From contig JAVBMX010000027.1 in NCBI GenBank assembly GCA_031551885.1, forward strand, positions 1 to 64,000: 64,000 nt of DNA, in the 5' to 3' direction. A model generated the notes under the pieces. That model did no database searches, was not told the DNA's origin, and saw only the letters and a list, made by a program, of their open reading frames with translations. This document shows, piece by piece, positions 51,989 through 61,170 of the stretch (positions within the stretch are counted from its first letter, which is position 1; every line of letters begins with the position of its first letter). The translations under genes and the position numbers were made by a program. This DNA comes from Frigididesulfovibrio sp031551885. GTDB taxonomy: Bacteria > Desulfobacterota > Desulfovibrionia > Desulfovibrionales > Desulfovibrionaceae.

Positions 51989-53432
51989 ACTTTGCCTCGG
52001 CCTCATTCAGGCTCTGCTTCCAGCCAAGGGTCGGCAAGGCTTGGCGCAGGGCATCCGGGAGCAATACGAGAGGCAGACGCTCGGAAGGTTCCATCTGCAG
52101 CCGCAGCAGGCCGCCGGACCCAAGAAACGCATCCAGTTGGGCCGCGCGTTTGCCGACAAACAAATGGGGGAACTCATCCTTCAAAAATTCCACGCCACGA
52201 TGCGCGCCCGTCACGTAGGCGACATCCGGGTCGTTCGCGGTCGCCGACCGGCTCGAATCAAACGTCTTGGAGAGCTCCCGCCGTTGTTTCACCTCCAAAT
52301 CCGCGCGCACGAGCACCGGGCCGGGCTGCTCCAGGGCCGGGAAAAAGCTTCGGGGCGTTTCCGGCCGGGGGTTTTCCTGTTCCCAGTTCAGGGAGAGAAA
52401 AGCAAACAAACGGGCCTGATTGGGATTTTCCAGACGCAGCCGCAGGCTTTGCCGGATGGTATCGCCCGTGCCGCCGGCTTCCACCAACAGCTCGGCCGCA
52501 AGGTCGCCGTCGGCCATGGCAAAAGGGCTCCCTGACTTGTCACGGGCGGTATCTTTCAAGCCTTTCATGCTCAGGGCGAACCGGGCGGAATCGTTGTCGC
52601 AAAAAGCCCCGGCCGTCAGCATCGCGACCCGCAGGCCGGTTTCGCGTTCGACGATGCCGGCGTCGTGAAGAACCACGCCTTCCAGGCGCATCCCGGCGGC
52701 AAGCACGCGCAGGCGCTCCGCTTCCGCGTCTTCAGGCCGATCGGACAGGAAGACCGCCGGGTCGGGCGTCACACGCCGGCCCATGACGCCGCTTTCGACG
52801 GAAGAGACATTGCCCCCCGCTCGAAAGAGAACATCGTGCGCCACAAGGGAGGTTTGCCCGGCCAAAGAAAAGTCCGTGCCGATGAAGACCCCCGCCTCAA
52901 CCTGCGAATCAAAATTTTCCAGGTACAGCTTGGCGACACTGAGCACCTTCGCCCGCATCCGCAGGGCCGCCGGGCCGAAGGCGCGACCGTGAGGCTCACG
53001 CAGCAGGGACAGCAACCCCGGAAAGGGACCGGAAAGTTCGAAAGCCTCGGCCCGCTCGAGGGCGAAATGATCATACCCAGCCTTGAACGGCTGTGGAGGC
53101 ACCGCGCCGCGCACGAGGAACCGGTCGGCCAAATGGGCGTCTTCCACGCCGAAAACCAGAGCATAGAGGTTGACGCCCTCCAGGCTGATTTCCTCAACCG
53201 AAAGGACCGGGGCGTAGGGATGCGTCGCGCGCAGATTGTGGGCCCAAGCCCGCCGGCCGAGAAGATCGACTTCCAGGCGCTCGGCTTTGAGCGACAGGCC
53301 GTTGGTGAAGAGGTTGTCCAAAGCGCCGGCCAGCCGCGTGTTCGCATACGGCGCGAGTGCAACCGCCGCAAGCGCGAACAGCCCGATGACGGCAATGGGG
53401 ATAAGGAGCAGGCGAAGACGGGAGCGGGGCAT
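51987..53432 (-). CDS. membrane-anchored periplasmic protein, function unknown
   Basis: A 481-aa protein. An N-terminal helix (LLLIPIAVIGLFALAAVALA) anchors it. The rest is beta-rich with segments such as LSLKAERLEVDLLGRRAWAH and LSVEEISLEGVNLYALVFGV, in the style of AsmA/DUF748-type lipid-transport proteins, though I cannot assign the family with confidence. The ATG at 53432 overlaps the stop of the upstream gene (TGATG), so translation is coupled. The stop codon lies within the end of a MITE-like element, which may have replaced the original 3' end. Confidence 0.78.
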   Translation of the reverse strand: MPRSRLRLLLIPIAVIGLFALAAVALAPYANTRLAGALDNLFTNGLSLKAERLEVDLLGRRAWAHNLRATHPYAPVLSVEEISLEGVNLYALVFGVEDAHLADRFLVRGAVPPQPFKAGYDHFALERAEAFELSGPFPGLLSLLREPHGRAFGPAALRMRAKVLSVAKLYLENFDSQVEAGVFIGTDFSLAGQTSLVAHDVLFRAGGNVSSVESGVMGRRVTPDPAVFLSDRPEDAEAERLRVLAAGMRLEGVVLHDAGIVERETGLRVAMLTAGAFCDNDSARFALSMKGLKDTARDKSGSPFAMADGDLAAELLVEAGGTGDTIRQSLRLRLENPNQARLFAFLSLNWEQENPRPETPRSFFPALEQPGPVLVRADLEVKQRRELSKTFDSSRSATANDPDVAYVTGAHRGVEFLKDEFPHLFVGKRAAQLDAFLGSGGLLRLQMEPSERLPLVLLPDALRQALPTLGWKQSLNEAEAK

Positions 53433-53797
53433 CAAGAAACGCCGCCCGACTTGAGCAGGCGTAAGGATTCCTCAACTCCGAGGCCGGCCAGGCGCACCAC
53501 GGCCAGCATGTACCCGTCCTGGGGACGCGGCTGACAGGCGGGGCAGCCGTCGGAAAGGATCAGGCAATGAGCGTCCAGCAGGGTGAAATCCACCCCGGCG
53601 GAGAACAGAAGCTCTGTTGTTTTGCCGTAGTCCCATAAAACCGGCTTGCCGCAGACCCGACATTCCACATAGAGCAACTCCGGGTCGTACAGCGCCCAGC
53701 CTTCGACCGAAGGTTTGACGACGGAAGGTCCGGGCGGCCGTTTGTCGGAACGGCCGGGGAGCATGCCGGGCATGGGCAGACGAAAAGGTTCGTTCAT
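53432..53797 (-). CDS. small zinc-ribbon-like protein, function unknown
   Basis: A 121-aa soluble protein with CRVCGKPVLW and, about 30 residues on, GCPACQ, forming a likely four-cysteine zinc site. The first 30 residues are Pro/Met-rich and disordered (MNEPFRLPMPGMLPGRSDKR). A GGGGCGG site precedes the ATG at 53797. Coupled by a 1-bp overlap to the membrane-anchored gene downstream. I do not recognise a family. Confidence 0.72.
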   Translation of the reverse strand: MNEPFRLPMPGMLPGRSDKRPPGPSVVKPSVEGWALYDPELLYVECRVCGKPVLWDYGKTTELLFSAGVDFTLLDAHCLILSDGCPACQPRPQDGYMLAVVRLAGLGVEESLRLLKSGGVS

Positions 53798-54022
53798 AGT
53801 CCGCCCCTTGGGAAAAAGACGTGATCTCGCATACCCGTATGATAAGTATTCAGGCCGCGATGCGCAAGGATATTTCCCCGTCCCGGTCAAAGCGGATGCG
53901 GACCGGCTCGTGTTCCTCGGCGTCACCTTCGGCTGTCCCCCGTCCGGGGGACCATCCCGGATCCCCACGGTGAGCGGCTGAATTGTATTCCCCCCCGAGT
54001 ATTTCTATGGTAGTGCCTGCCG

Positions 54023-54859
54023 ATGAAGAACGCCACTATCGGGGAATCTTCCCGCCCTTTTCTGAAATGGGCGGGGGGAAAATATCGCCTCGTCGAGCGC
54101 ATCCTCGCGGAGCTCCCCGCCGGCACCCGTCTGGTGGAACCATTCGCGGGCTCCGCCGCCTTGTTTCTCAACGCGCCTTTTGACCGAGCCTTGATCTGCG
54201 ACCGCAACCGGGATTTGATTTCCCTGTTCCGCCACGTTCAGGATGAGGGGGAGGACTTCGTCGTCTACTGTCGGGAGTTTTTCCGTCCCGAAACCAATAC
54301 CTCGGACGCCTTCCTGGAGCTTCGCGCCCGCTTCAACGCAGGCGACGACATGCGCGAAAAAAGCGCCCTGCTGCTCTACCTCAACCGCCACGGCTTCAAC
54401 GGGCTGGTCCGGTACAACAGCCGGGGGGCCTTCAATGTGCCCTTCGGCAGGTATGCCCGCCCGTATTTTCCGGAAAAAGAGCTGCGCGCGTTTTGGCGCA
54501 AAACGCAGGAAACCGAGACGATCTTCGCAGCCGAGGATTTCCGGGCCGCCTTCGCCAAACTGGAACCCGGCGACGTCGTCTATTGCGACCCGCCCTACGT
54601 GCCCCTCTCGGCCACGGCAAACTTCACCGCCTACACCGGCGACACCTTCGGCCCCAAAGACCAGGACGACCTGGCCGACTTGGCCCGCCAAGCCGCCGAC
54701 CGGGGCATTCCGGTGATCATCAGCAACCACGACACCGAAGAAACCCGCGCCCTGTACCGCCCCCCGGCCCGACTCACCCGCTTTTTCAGCTCCCGCAACA
54801 TCAGCTGCAACGGCGCCGGGCGCTGCCCCGCTCCGGAACTGCTGGCGGTATATTGCTGA
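54023..54859 (+). CDS. dam: DNA adenine methyltransferase (Dam type)
   Basis: A 278-aa alpha-class N6-adenine methyltransferase, probably acting on GATC. The SAM-binding motif is FLKWAGGKYRLVERIL and VEPFAGSAALFLN, and the catalytic motif is DVVYCDPPYVPLS (DPPY). LNRHGFNGLVRYNSRGAFNV and PVIISNHDTEETRAL match the Dam target domain and C-terminus. No restriction gene is adjacent, so it is a solitary enzyme likely used in repair or regulation. No clear ribosome site precedes the ATG. Confidence 0.92.
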   Translation: MKNATIGESSRPFLKWAGGKYRLVERILAELPAGTRLVEPFAGSAALFLNAPFDRALICDRNRDLISLFRHVQDEGEDFVVYCREFFRPETNTSDAFLELRARFNAGDDMREKSALLLYLNRHGFNGLVRYNSRGAFNVPFGRYARPYFPEKELRAFWRKTQETETIFAAEDFRAAFAKLEPGDVVYCDPPYVPLSATANFTAYTGDTFGPKDQDDLADLARQAADRGIPVIISNHDTEETRALYRPPARLTRFFSSRNISCNGAGRCPAPELLAVYC

Positions 54860-54913
54860 GCAGGGGGATTGAATCTCCCGACTCCATCAAGGTTTGAGCC
54901 CCCGCGAAAGACG

Positions 54914-55543
54914 TCATCCCCCCAGCATACACACGGCCACAGCCGCGTTGCCGACAAAAAACGACTGAAACGAACACCCCGAGCGGGTGAAGCAGATGTT
55001 GCCGTCGCACGCGTCGCGCACGGCGGCGGAAAGATTCAGGGCGGCCATATGTCTGCCCACGCCCGTTTCCAGGCATTTGACCCAGCTTTCCTTGAGCGCC
55101 CACAAGCGCAGACGCAAACGGGCCGGGTCGGAGTCTGAAGCCAGCACGTCTCGTTCCGCTTCGTGACAGAACCAGGGAGCAAGCTCTTCTTTGACGGCCT
55201 TGCCTTCCACATCCACCCCAACGGGAGAGCCCGCGACGGCGCAGGCCACTAGCCCCCCGGCATGGCTGATGCTGAAATGCGGAACACGCCCGAAAAGCTC
55301 GGGGGAAACAAGCTTGGGCCTGCCGATGGGCGACCGGCCGAACGTGAGGGAGGAAGGGGGAAGGCGCAATTCCCGAGCCAGGGAATACCGGGCCAGAACT
55401 TCACCGCACAAAGAGCGCTCGGCGTCTTCCCGATACCTGCAGGCCCGCACGCGCTCCAGGCGGTCGGCGCCGACCAGGTTTTCCCAGTCGCTCCGGACCG
55501 CCGGGGGCAGACCGTCGTGCATATGGAGAATATAAAGTTTCAC
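54914..55543 (-). CDS. 4'-phosphopantetheinyl transferase
   Basis: A 209-aa Sfp-type enzyme that attaches phosphopantetheine from CoA to carrier proteins. The key motifs are present: HFSISHAGGLVACAVAG, the metal-binding GVDVEG, and RLWALKESWVKCLETGVG (the W-x-x-KE-x-x-x-K signature). The start is GTG at 55543 with GGGAGAG 6 nt upstream (VKLYILHMHDG). No polyketide or siderophore gene cluster is nearby, so its target carrier protein is unknown. It may be the general activating enzyme for fatty-acid synthesis. Confidence 0.9.
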   Translation of the reverse strand: MKLYILHMHDGLPPAVRSDWENLVGADRLERVRACRYREDAERSLCGEVLARYSLARELRLPPSSLTFGRSPIGRPKLVSPELFGRVPHFSISHAGGLVACAVAGSPVGVDVEGKAVKEELAPWFCHEAERDVLASDSDPARLRLRLWALKESWVKCLETGVGRHMAALNLSAAVRDACDGNICFTRSGCSFQSFFVGNAAVAVCMLGG

Positions 55544-56143
55544 GCGGTTCTCTCCCAAAACCCATCCGTTTCCCCGGCCCACTTGCGGCGCATACGCCGA
55601 AAGCTGAAACCGCGCGACCGAAAACGAAACGCGCCGCCCCAAAACGGCCATTGCAACGTCACCAGAAACGCCGCCTTAGAAAAACAACCCTATAGAGACA
55701 TTGTCGCTGTCTTTCTTTTCTTCCTCGCCTATAAACAGCAAAATTTTTCCACTCCCGGGGAGGATATTCTGAATATGCCGTTACCGACTTCGTTCTTACG
55801 GAACGCAGAGTTCCGGCATGTAAAACACCGGACACAGCGACATGATAAATTGGTATCACGCTACAAGCAACACCCTGTCCCTGTAATGATAAAATATTCT
55901 TTCCCCAGATATCCCTATACGGGAACCCGTTGAAACGTCCGGAATATAGGCCGGCAAATATCTTGCGTCAAGTCACAACAGACAGAGCAAGAGTCCTTTA
56001 TACAGTCCTTGTGTGCAAGAAATGGATTCCTTTCGATGGGGGAAATTCCTTTCTTTCTCCCGCAAATATACGCTTTCGCTTGCCGGCGGGAACGCCGCGC
56101 GGTACTCTGCCGCGAACCGCCCGCCGACAAAGGGGAACACGTC
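55544..56143. other. intergenic space without a supported gene
   Basis: An AT-rich 600 bp between two divergent genes. Short frames on both strands lack ribosome sites and family resemblance. Promoters for both neighbours must lie here, but no convincing consensus was found. Confidence 0.5.
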
Positions 56144-57079
56144 ATGCGCACCGCCGTCTGTTTTGGCTGCAACGAAGCCTATACGCCTTTGTGCCGAGGG
56201 TTGGTCCTGTCGCTGCAACGGGCTCTGGCCGCCGCGTCCAAAGATTTGGACGTCTCTCTGCACTTCATCGACATCGGTTGCGAAACGGCCTCACTGGCCG
56301 AGTTGAAGAAAGCCGGCGTCTCTTTGCACGTGTTTTCCCGCAAGTTATACCAAAACCTGCCCGGCGAAGACCTGCTGCCCCGCTATGCCGACGCCCAACT
56401 CTGCCGCCCCTTTCTGCCGCAACTCGTACGCGGGTATGACTGCTATCTGTGGATCGACACGGATGCCTGGGTGCAGGCGGCCGACGCCCTGCCCACGGTG
56501 ATCCGCGCGGCCGAAAGCGCGCGGGGCGGCATCGTCATGTGTCCCGAATACCATTACGGCTTTGTGGGCAAGCGGGATCTGCGCCTGGGGCTTCTGGCGG
56601 CCCGCACTTGGTACGAGGCCCTCTACGACGACCCGGCCCTGGTGGAAGGCTTGAGCGCGCAGCCCATTCTCAACTCCGGTTTTTTCGCTCTCGCGGCCGA
56701 CAGCCCGATCTGGGAGGCCTGGGGCAACGAACTGATCTCCCTGTACGCCCGCGACTACACCCAAGACCGCTCGGTGCTGCACTACGCCGAGCAACTCGGC
56801 TTGAACAAGCTGCTCTACACCGGGCAAAGCTTTGTGCCCCTTGACCCGATCTTTAATTACCCCTGCGCCGGCTCGGCGGTTTTCGTGTCGCCCAACGGTA
56901 CGCTTTGCGTGGGGTACCCGCCCTTCACTCCCCTGAAAACCGCCCACCTGCTGGCGTTCTCGTACTACGGCCGGCAATACCTGGACCAGGGCATGCTTTT
57001 TGATGCCGGGCGCTACCTGACGGAAGCCGATCGCGCGACCCTGGACGGCCTGATCAAAAAGAAATCCCCGCCCGCGTGA
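56144..57079 (+). CDS. glycosyltransferase-like protein (GT8/GT-A fold type)
   Basis: A 311-aa cytoplasmic protein. CFGCNEAYTPLCRGLVLSLQ opens the nucleotide-sugar fold. YLWIDTDAWVQAADALPTVI carries the DTD metal-binding motif, and QPILNSGFFALAADSPIWEA and DRSVLHYAEQLGLNKLLY resemble GT8-type acceptor regions. It may add a sugar to lipopolysaccharide or another polysaccharide, but no partner genes are present. I chose the ATG at 56144, which has AGGGGA 7 nt upstream; an earlier ATG at 56009 has none. Confidence 0.85.
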   Translation: MRTAVCFGCNEAYTPLCRGLVLSLQRALAAASKDLDVSLHFIDIGCETASLAELKKAGVSLHVFSRKLYQNLPGEDLLPRYADAQLCRPFLPQLVRGYDCYLWIDTDAWVQAADALPTVIRAAESARGGIVMCPEYHYGFVGKRDLRLGLLAARTWYEALYDDPALVEGLSAQPILNSGFFALAADSPIWEAWGNELISLYARDYTQDRSVLHYAEQLGLNKLLYTGQSFVPLDPIFNYPCAGSAVFVSPNGTLCVGYPPFTPLKTAHLLAFSYYGRQYLDQGMLFDAGRYLTEADRATLDGLIKKKSPPA

Positions 57080-57231
57080 GGCGAGCCGGGTTCAAACTTG
57101 GGACTTAACCAAGGCCGCACAGGTAATTCCCCCTCACCGCCTACGACACAACAGATTCTGTGCCTTATCCGCGCAGACGGCACCAGACCCCGCCGGGGGG
57201 ACTGTGCCCCCCCCCCCAGTCACCCGCATTC

Positions 57232-57267
57232 AGCGGCCGGTCCGTGTTTCATGCGGTCCGGCCGCTG
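57232..57267. repeat. inverted repeat and REP-like sequence in an intergenic space
   Basis: CAGCGGCCGG and CCGGCCGCTG form a 10-bp stem with a 16-nt loop. Further on (57340-57412) the sequence AGCCCTGGCT...ATCCCC with a GGGGGCAGCGCCCCC hairpin resembles the DNA inserted in mutM (40688-40735). The rest of 57080-57506 holds no supported gene. Confidence 0.55.
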
Positions 57268-57506
57268 ATGGGGGTGCAGGTGCCGCTGGTTACGAGTGTG
57301 AGACATCCTTTTCACATCACAGGGGCTCACTGAGGAAAACCCTCCGCAGCCCTGGCTCAATCCCCTGCCGGGTGTTTTGGGGGCAGCGCCCCCAGATTTC
57401 AAGCCGGTCCCAGCCCGCCGAGGAGCGGAAGGTTGACGCCTTCCGCCCCGCCGGGGTAAGAGGTGTGTCACTTCTCACGCCTCACTTTGAATCCCAAGGA
57501 ATCACC

Positions 57507-58061
57507 ATGAAACGCGCTCTTGTCCCGTTGCTTGTGCTGTGCAGCCTTTCCTTTTCCGGCTGTTTCATCATTCCTTCCGCGGTTGAGGATGAGCGCCCGC
57601 TTTCCACTCAATATGACGACGCCGGGATCAAAACCGACATCGCCGCCGACCTGCTTGAGGAAAACGCCACCCAAGCCAACGGGGTCAATGTGCATTGCTT
57701 TGAGGGCCAGGTCTTTCTGATCGGCGAAGCGGAAAAATCCTTCCGCGCCTTTGCCGTGGGGACCGCCTCCAAAACCGACGGCGTCATTCACGTCACCCCC
57801 CACTGGTTCCCCCCGGGAACGGGCGACACCATCCATGATGCCGGCCTCGAAGCCGATATCGACGCCGCCCTGCTCTTTACCAAAGACCTGCCTTCCACCC
57901 AGGTGGTGGTGGATGTCTGGGGCGGGCATGTGGTCCTGACCGGCATCATGAAAGACCAGGCCGATATCGAGAAAACCATCTCTCTGACCAAGGGCGTCAA
58001 AGGCGTCAAAAGCGTTACCAGCTACCTGTTCCCCTCCGGGACGGGAGGAACCGCCGAATAG
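57507..58061 (+). CDS. lipoprotein with two BON domains
   Basis: A 184-aa protein with signal and lipobox LCSLSFSGC (lipid on Cys19). Two BON domains follow (about 38-100 and 105-175), each with the pattern DxGIxxDI, xVxVxCxxGQVFLIGEA or VVVDVWGGHVVLTGIM and a final GVxxVTxYLF. BON proteins of this OsmY/DolP type bind phospholipid and sit at the outer membrane, where they help protect membrane integrity. AAGGA lies 6 nt before the ATG. A strong terminator follows. Confidence 0.92.
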   Translation: MKRALVPLLVLCSLSFSGCFIIPSAVEDERPLSTQYDDAGIKTDIAADLLEENATQANGVNVHCFEGQVFLIGEAEKSFRAFAVGTASKTDGVIHVTPHWFPPGTGDTIHDAGLEADIDAALLFTKDLPSTQVVVDVWGGHVVLTGIMKDQADIEKTISLTKGVKGVKSVTSYLFPSGTGGTAE

Positions 58062-58149
58062 GGCCGTTCGGGCGCACCCCGTTCGCGGCGTCGGGCTCCG
58101 TCCCCAAAAGGCTCCGCCCGTCGATTTCGCTTCCCATACCGTCTTTTTT

Positions 58150-58189
58150 CCGCCCATCCCGCCATGTGACCGGATGGGCGGATTTTTTT
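58150..58189 (+). terminator. terminator of the BON lipoprotein gene
   Basis: A 10-bp perfect stem CCGCCCATCC/GGATGGGCGG with a 12-nt loop, followed by ATTTTTTTG. Confidence 0.92.
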
Positions 58190-58302
58190 GCTTTCCCCTC
58201 TGGACGCGTGCGAAAACATACTTATTATTGCCCTGAACACAACAGACTTACTTTCGAGCGACGGGTCGCAAGCCCCGCTCTTTTTTCAGGAGGAAGCAAA
58301 GC

Positions 58303-60210
58303 ATGGGCAAGATTATCGGCATCGACCTCGGCACGACCAACTCGTGCGTCTTCGTCATGGAAGGCAAAGACGCCAAGTGCGTCACCAACCCCGAGGGCGG
58401 GCGCACCACTCCCTCCATCGTGGGCTTCACGGATAAGGAACGCCTGGTCGGCGACATCGCCAAACGGCAATCCGTGACCAACCCGGAGCGTACCGTTTTC
58501 GGCATCAAGCGCCTGATGGGGCGCAAGGCCGATTCTCCGGAAATCGTCGAGTGGAAAAAGCACAGCCCCTATAAAATCGTCGCCGACAAAAACGGCGACG
58601 CCGCCATCGAGATCGAAGGCCGCGCTTACACCGCGCCGGAAGTCTCGGCCATGATCCTGGGCAAACTCAAGGCCGACGCCGAAGCCTACCTCGGCGAGAC
58701 GGTCACCGAGGCCGTGATCACGGTTCCGGCCTACTTCAACGACTCGCAACGCCAGGCCACCAAAGACGCCGGCCGCATCGCGGGCCTTGACGTCAAACGT
58801 ATCATCAACGAGCCCACGGCCGCGTCTCTGGCCTATGGGTCGGACAAAAAAGCCAACGAAAAAATCGCCGTGTTCGACTTGGGCGGCGGCACTTTCGACA
58901 TTTCCGTGCTCGAAGTGGGCGACAACGTTGTGGAAGTGCGCGCCACCAACGGCGACACCTTCCTCGGCGGCGAAGACTTTGACCAGCGGGTGATCAACTG
59001 GCTGGTGGAAGAATTCAAAAAGGAAAGCGGCATCGACCTCTCCAAGGACCGTCTGGCCCTGCAGCGCCTGAAAGAAGCCGCTGAGAAAGCCAAAAAAGAC
59101 CTTTCCACCTCTATGGAGACCGAGGTCAACCTGCCCTTCATTACGGCAGACCAGGCGGGCCCCAAGCACCTGCTCATGAAGCTTTCCCGCGCCAAGCTGG
59201 AATCGTTGGTCGAAGACCTGGTCAAGCGGACCATCGAGCCCTGTAAAAAGGCCCTGGCCGACGCCGGTTTGAAGACTTCGGAAATCAACGAGATCGTTCT
59301 CGTGGGCGGCATGACCCGCATGCCCCTGGTGCAGAAAACCGTGCAGGAATTCTTCGGCAAAGAGCCCAACCGCTCCGTCAACCCCGACGAAGTGGTGGCC
59401 ATGGGCGCGGCCATTCAGGGCGGTATCCTGGCCGGCGACGTCAAAGACGTGCTGCTCCTCGACGTCACCCCGCTTTCCCTGGGCATTGAAACCCTGGGCG
59501 GCGTCATGACCCGGCTCATCGACCGCAACACCACCATTCCCACCCGCAAGAGCCAGGTCTTCACCACGGCGGCCGACAACCAGCCCTCGGTGAGCATCCA
59601 TGTGCTCCAGGGCGAACGTCCCATGGCCGGTGAAAACATGACCCTCGGCCGCTTTGAGCTGACCGGCATTCCGCCGGCTCCGCGCGGTCTGCCCCAGGTT
59701 GAGGTCGCTTTCGACATCGACGCCAACGGCATCGTCAGCGTTTCGGCCAAAGACCTCGGCACCGGCAAAGAGCAGACCATTCGAATCACCGCCTCCTCGG
59801 GCCTGTCCGAGACGGAAATCCAGCGCCTGATCAAAGAGGCGGAATCCCACGCCGATGAAGACAAGAAAAAGCTTGAGCTCATCGAAGTGCGCAACCACGC
59901 CGACTCGCTGATCTACGCCACGGAGAAATCCCTCTCCGACCTGGGCGACAAGGTCGAAGCCGGCCTGAAGAGCGACATTGAAAGCAAAGTCGCCGCACTG
60001 AAAACCGCCATGCAGGGCGACAGCGTGGAAGGCACCAAAGCCGCCATGGACGAGCTCTCCAAAGCTTCGCACAAGCTGGCCGAACAGCTCTACGCCCAGA
60101 AGTCCGAAGGCGGCCAGGCCGGCCCTGACGCCGGTGCGGCTCAAGGCCCCGAAGCCGGCAAGAAAGGCGACGACGACGTGGTCGACGCCGAGTTTACGGA
60201 AGTGAAGTAA
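58303..60210 (+). CDS. dnaK: molecular chaperone DnaK
   Basis: Hsp70 chaperone that folds proteins with DnaJ and GrpE. The 635-aa protein has the signatures KIIGIDLGTTNSCVFVMEG, IAVFDLGGGTFDISVLEVG and VLVGGMTRMPLVQKTVQEF. It also has the linker DVLLLDVTPLSLGIETLGG and a C-terminus ending DDVVDAEFTEVK. AGGAGG is upstream of the ATG. Neither dnaJ nor grpE is adjacent. I did not find a clear heat-shock (sigma-32) promoter in the 110 bp between the previous terminator and the gene. Confidence 0.98.
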   Translation: MGKIIGIDLGTTNSCVFVMEGKDAKCVTNPEGGRTTPSIVGFTDKERLVGDIAKRQSVTNPERTVFGIKRLMGRKADSPEIVEWKKHSPYKIVADKNGDAAIEIEGRAYTAPEVSAMILGKLKADAEAYLGETVTEAVITVPAYFNDSQRQATKDAGRIAGLDVKRIINEPTAASLAYGSDKKANEKIAVFDLGGGTFDISVLEVGDNVVEVRATNGDTFLGGEDFDQRVINWLVEEFKKESGIDLSKDRLALQRLKEAAEKAKKDLSTSMETEVNLPFITADQAGPKHLLMKLSRAKLESLVEDLVKRTIEPCKKALADAGLKTSEINEIVLVGGMTRMPLVQKTVQEFFGKEPNRSVNPDEVVAMGAAIQGGILAGDVKDVLLLDVTPLSLGIETLGGVMTRLIDRNTTIPTRKSQVFTTAADNQPSVSIHVLQGERPMAGENMTLGRFELTGIPPAPRGLPQVEVAFDIDANGIVSVSAKDLGTGKEQTIRITASSGLSETEIQRLIKEAESHADEDKKKLELIEVRNHADSLIYATEKSLSDLGDKVEAGLKSDIESKVAALKTAMQGDSVEGTKAAMDELSKASHKLAEQLYAQKSEGGQAGPDAGAAQGPEAGKKGDDDVVDAEFTEVK

Positions 60211-60283
60211 GAGAATAAATACGTTAAGAGATCAATGAAGCCTCCGGCGGACAGGGGGATTGAATCCCCCTGCCCCCCCACTT

Positions 60284-60316
60284 GCCGAAACCCCGCGCGT
60301 GGCGCGGGTTTTCGGC
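60284..60316 (+). terminator. hairpin after dnaK
   Basis: A 15-bp stem GCCGAAA...CGCGC/GCGCG...TTTTCGGC with one mismatch and a 3-nt loop, 73 bp after the dnaK stop. There is no T-run, so this may be an mRNA-end hairpin. Another hairpin CAGGGGGATT-G-AATCCCCCTG is at 60252-60272, and an 11-bp inverted repeat AAAACAAAACC/GGTTTTGTTTT spans about 60398-60441. Confidence 0.55.
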
Positions 60317-60512
60317 ATTCTTGGATGACTGGAGACCTTCGCACGCCCCCCCTCTGGAGGATTGAAACCGACATCTCCACCGGAGGGCAGAGGACCCCCA
60401 AAACAAAACCATCAGATCCTTATGGAACAGGCGGTTTTGTTTTGTCGATCAATGCAGGCGTTCTCCGTGGAACGCGAAATCGGCTTGGGGCGGCGTCAGA
60501 TAAGGAAAGTGC

Positions 60513-60639
60513 AACTTTGGACGCTGGGGCAGGACCATTCCACAGGAAAGCGGAATGAGACGCGGGAGCACCTTACCCGAGGGGTCGGCCGCGGGACGCG
60601 GCGAGTCAACTCTTTGGTCCTGCCCCAGCGTTCAAAGTC
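60513..60639. mobile_element. 127-bp MITE-like inverted-repeat element
   Basis: The two ends are 25-bp inverted repeats with two mismatches (60513-60537 and 60615-60639; arm contains CGCTGGGGCAGGACCA). The interior of 77 bp has no gene. It lies between dnaK and the modular gene at 60805. Confidence 0.6.
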
Positions 60640-60659
60640 AGCCTGCCGCAGTATCTCGC

Positions 60660-61170
60660 CGCACCAAACCGATTTCGCGTCCATCCCTGCCCGGCATGCA
60701 CGGGACAAGCCGCCCACCCCCTTCTCAGCCCCTTCCCGCGTTCTTCGGCCAAAACGCCATGATACGCCGTGAGCGATACCCATTCCATTCGAAGGAGGAC
60801 GCTCATGTCGCTTTATGGTTCATCCCGCCGGCCCCTATCCACCGAAGACTACCTTCGCGTAATCTTCGAGGAAGCGGACCGGCGCAGAAATCGGGATCAC
60901 ACCCCCCGCACCCTACAACCCGACGGCTCGCAAACCACCGAAGACTGGCTGCGCGAAATCGTTTTCGGCACGGAACGGCCGGAGTCGACCGCGACGCCCG
61001 ACGCTCGGGCAACCGTCCCCCCGGCCCCCGGCATCTCACCCACTCCGGCAACCGCCGTTCCGGCGGATGGCATCTCGATCGCCGAAGCAGGCCTTTCCCC
61101 AAAAGAGCCGTCTTCGCCCCTCCCGTATGGTTGGGGAACCACCCTTTTTCCCGGCCGGGACGCGCTCCGA
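60660..61170 (+). repeat. direct repeat, left copy (upstream region plus N-terminal module)
   Basis: Roughly 145 bp upstream plus the first 120 codons of the gene at 60805 recur at 63150-63660 with only scattered differences, at an offset of 2480 bp near the start codons. The shared part includes the ribosome site GAAGGAGG. Confidence 0.9.

Noticed and set aside
54023..54859. Restriction-modification system around the Dam gene
   Set aside because: Neighbouring genes are a zinc-ribbon protein and a phosphopantetheinyl transferase; there is no endonuclease candidate.
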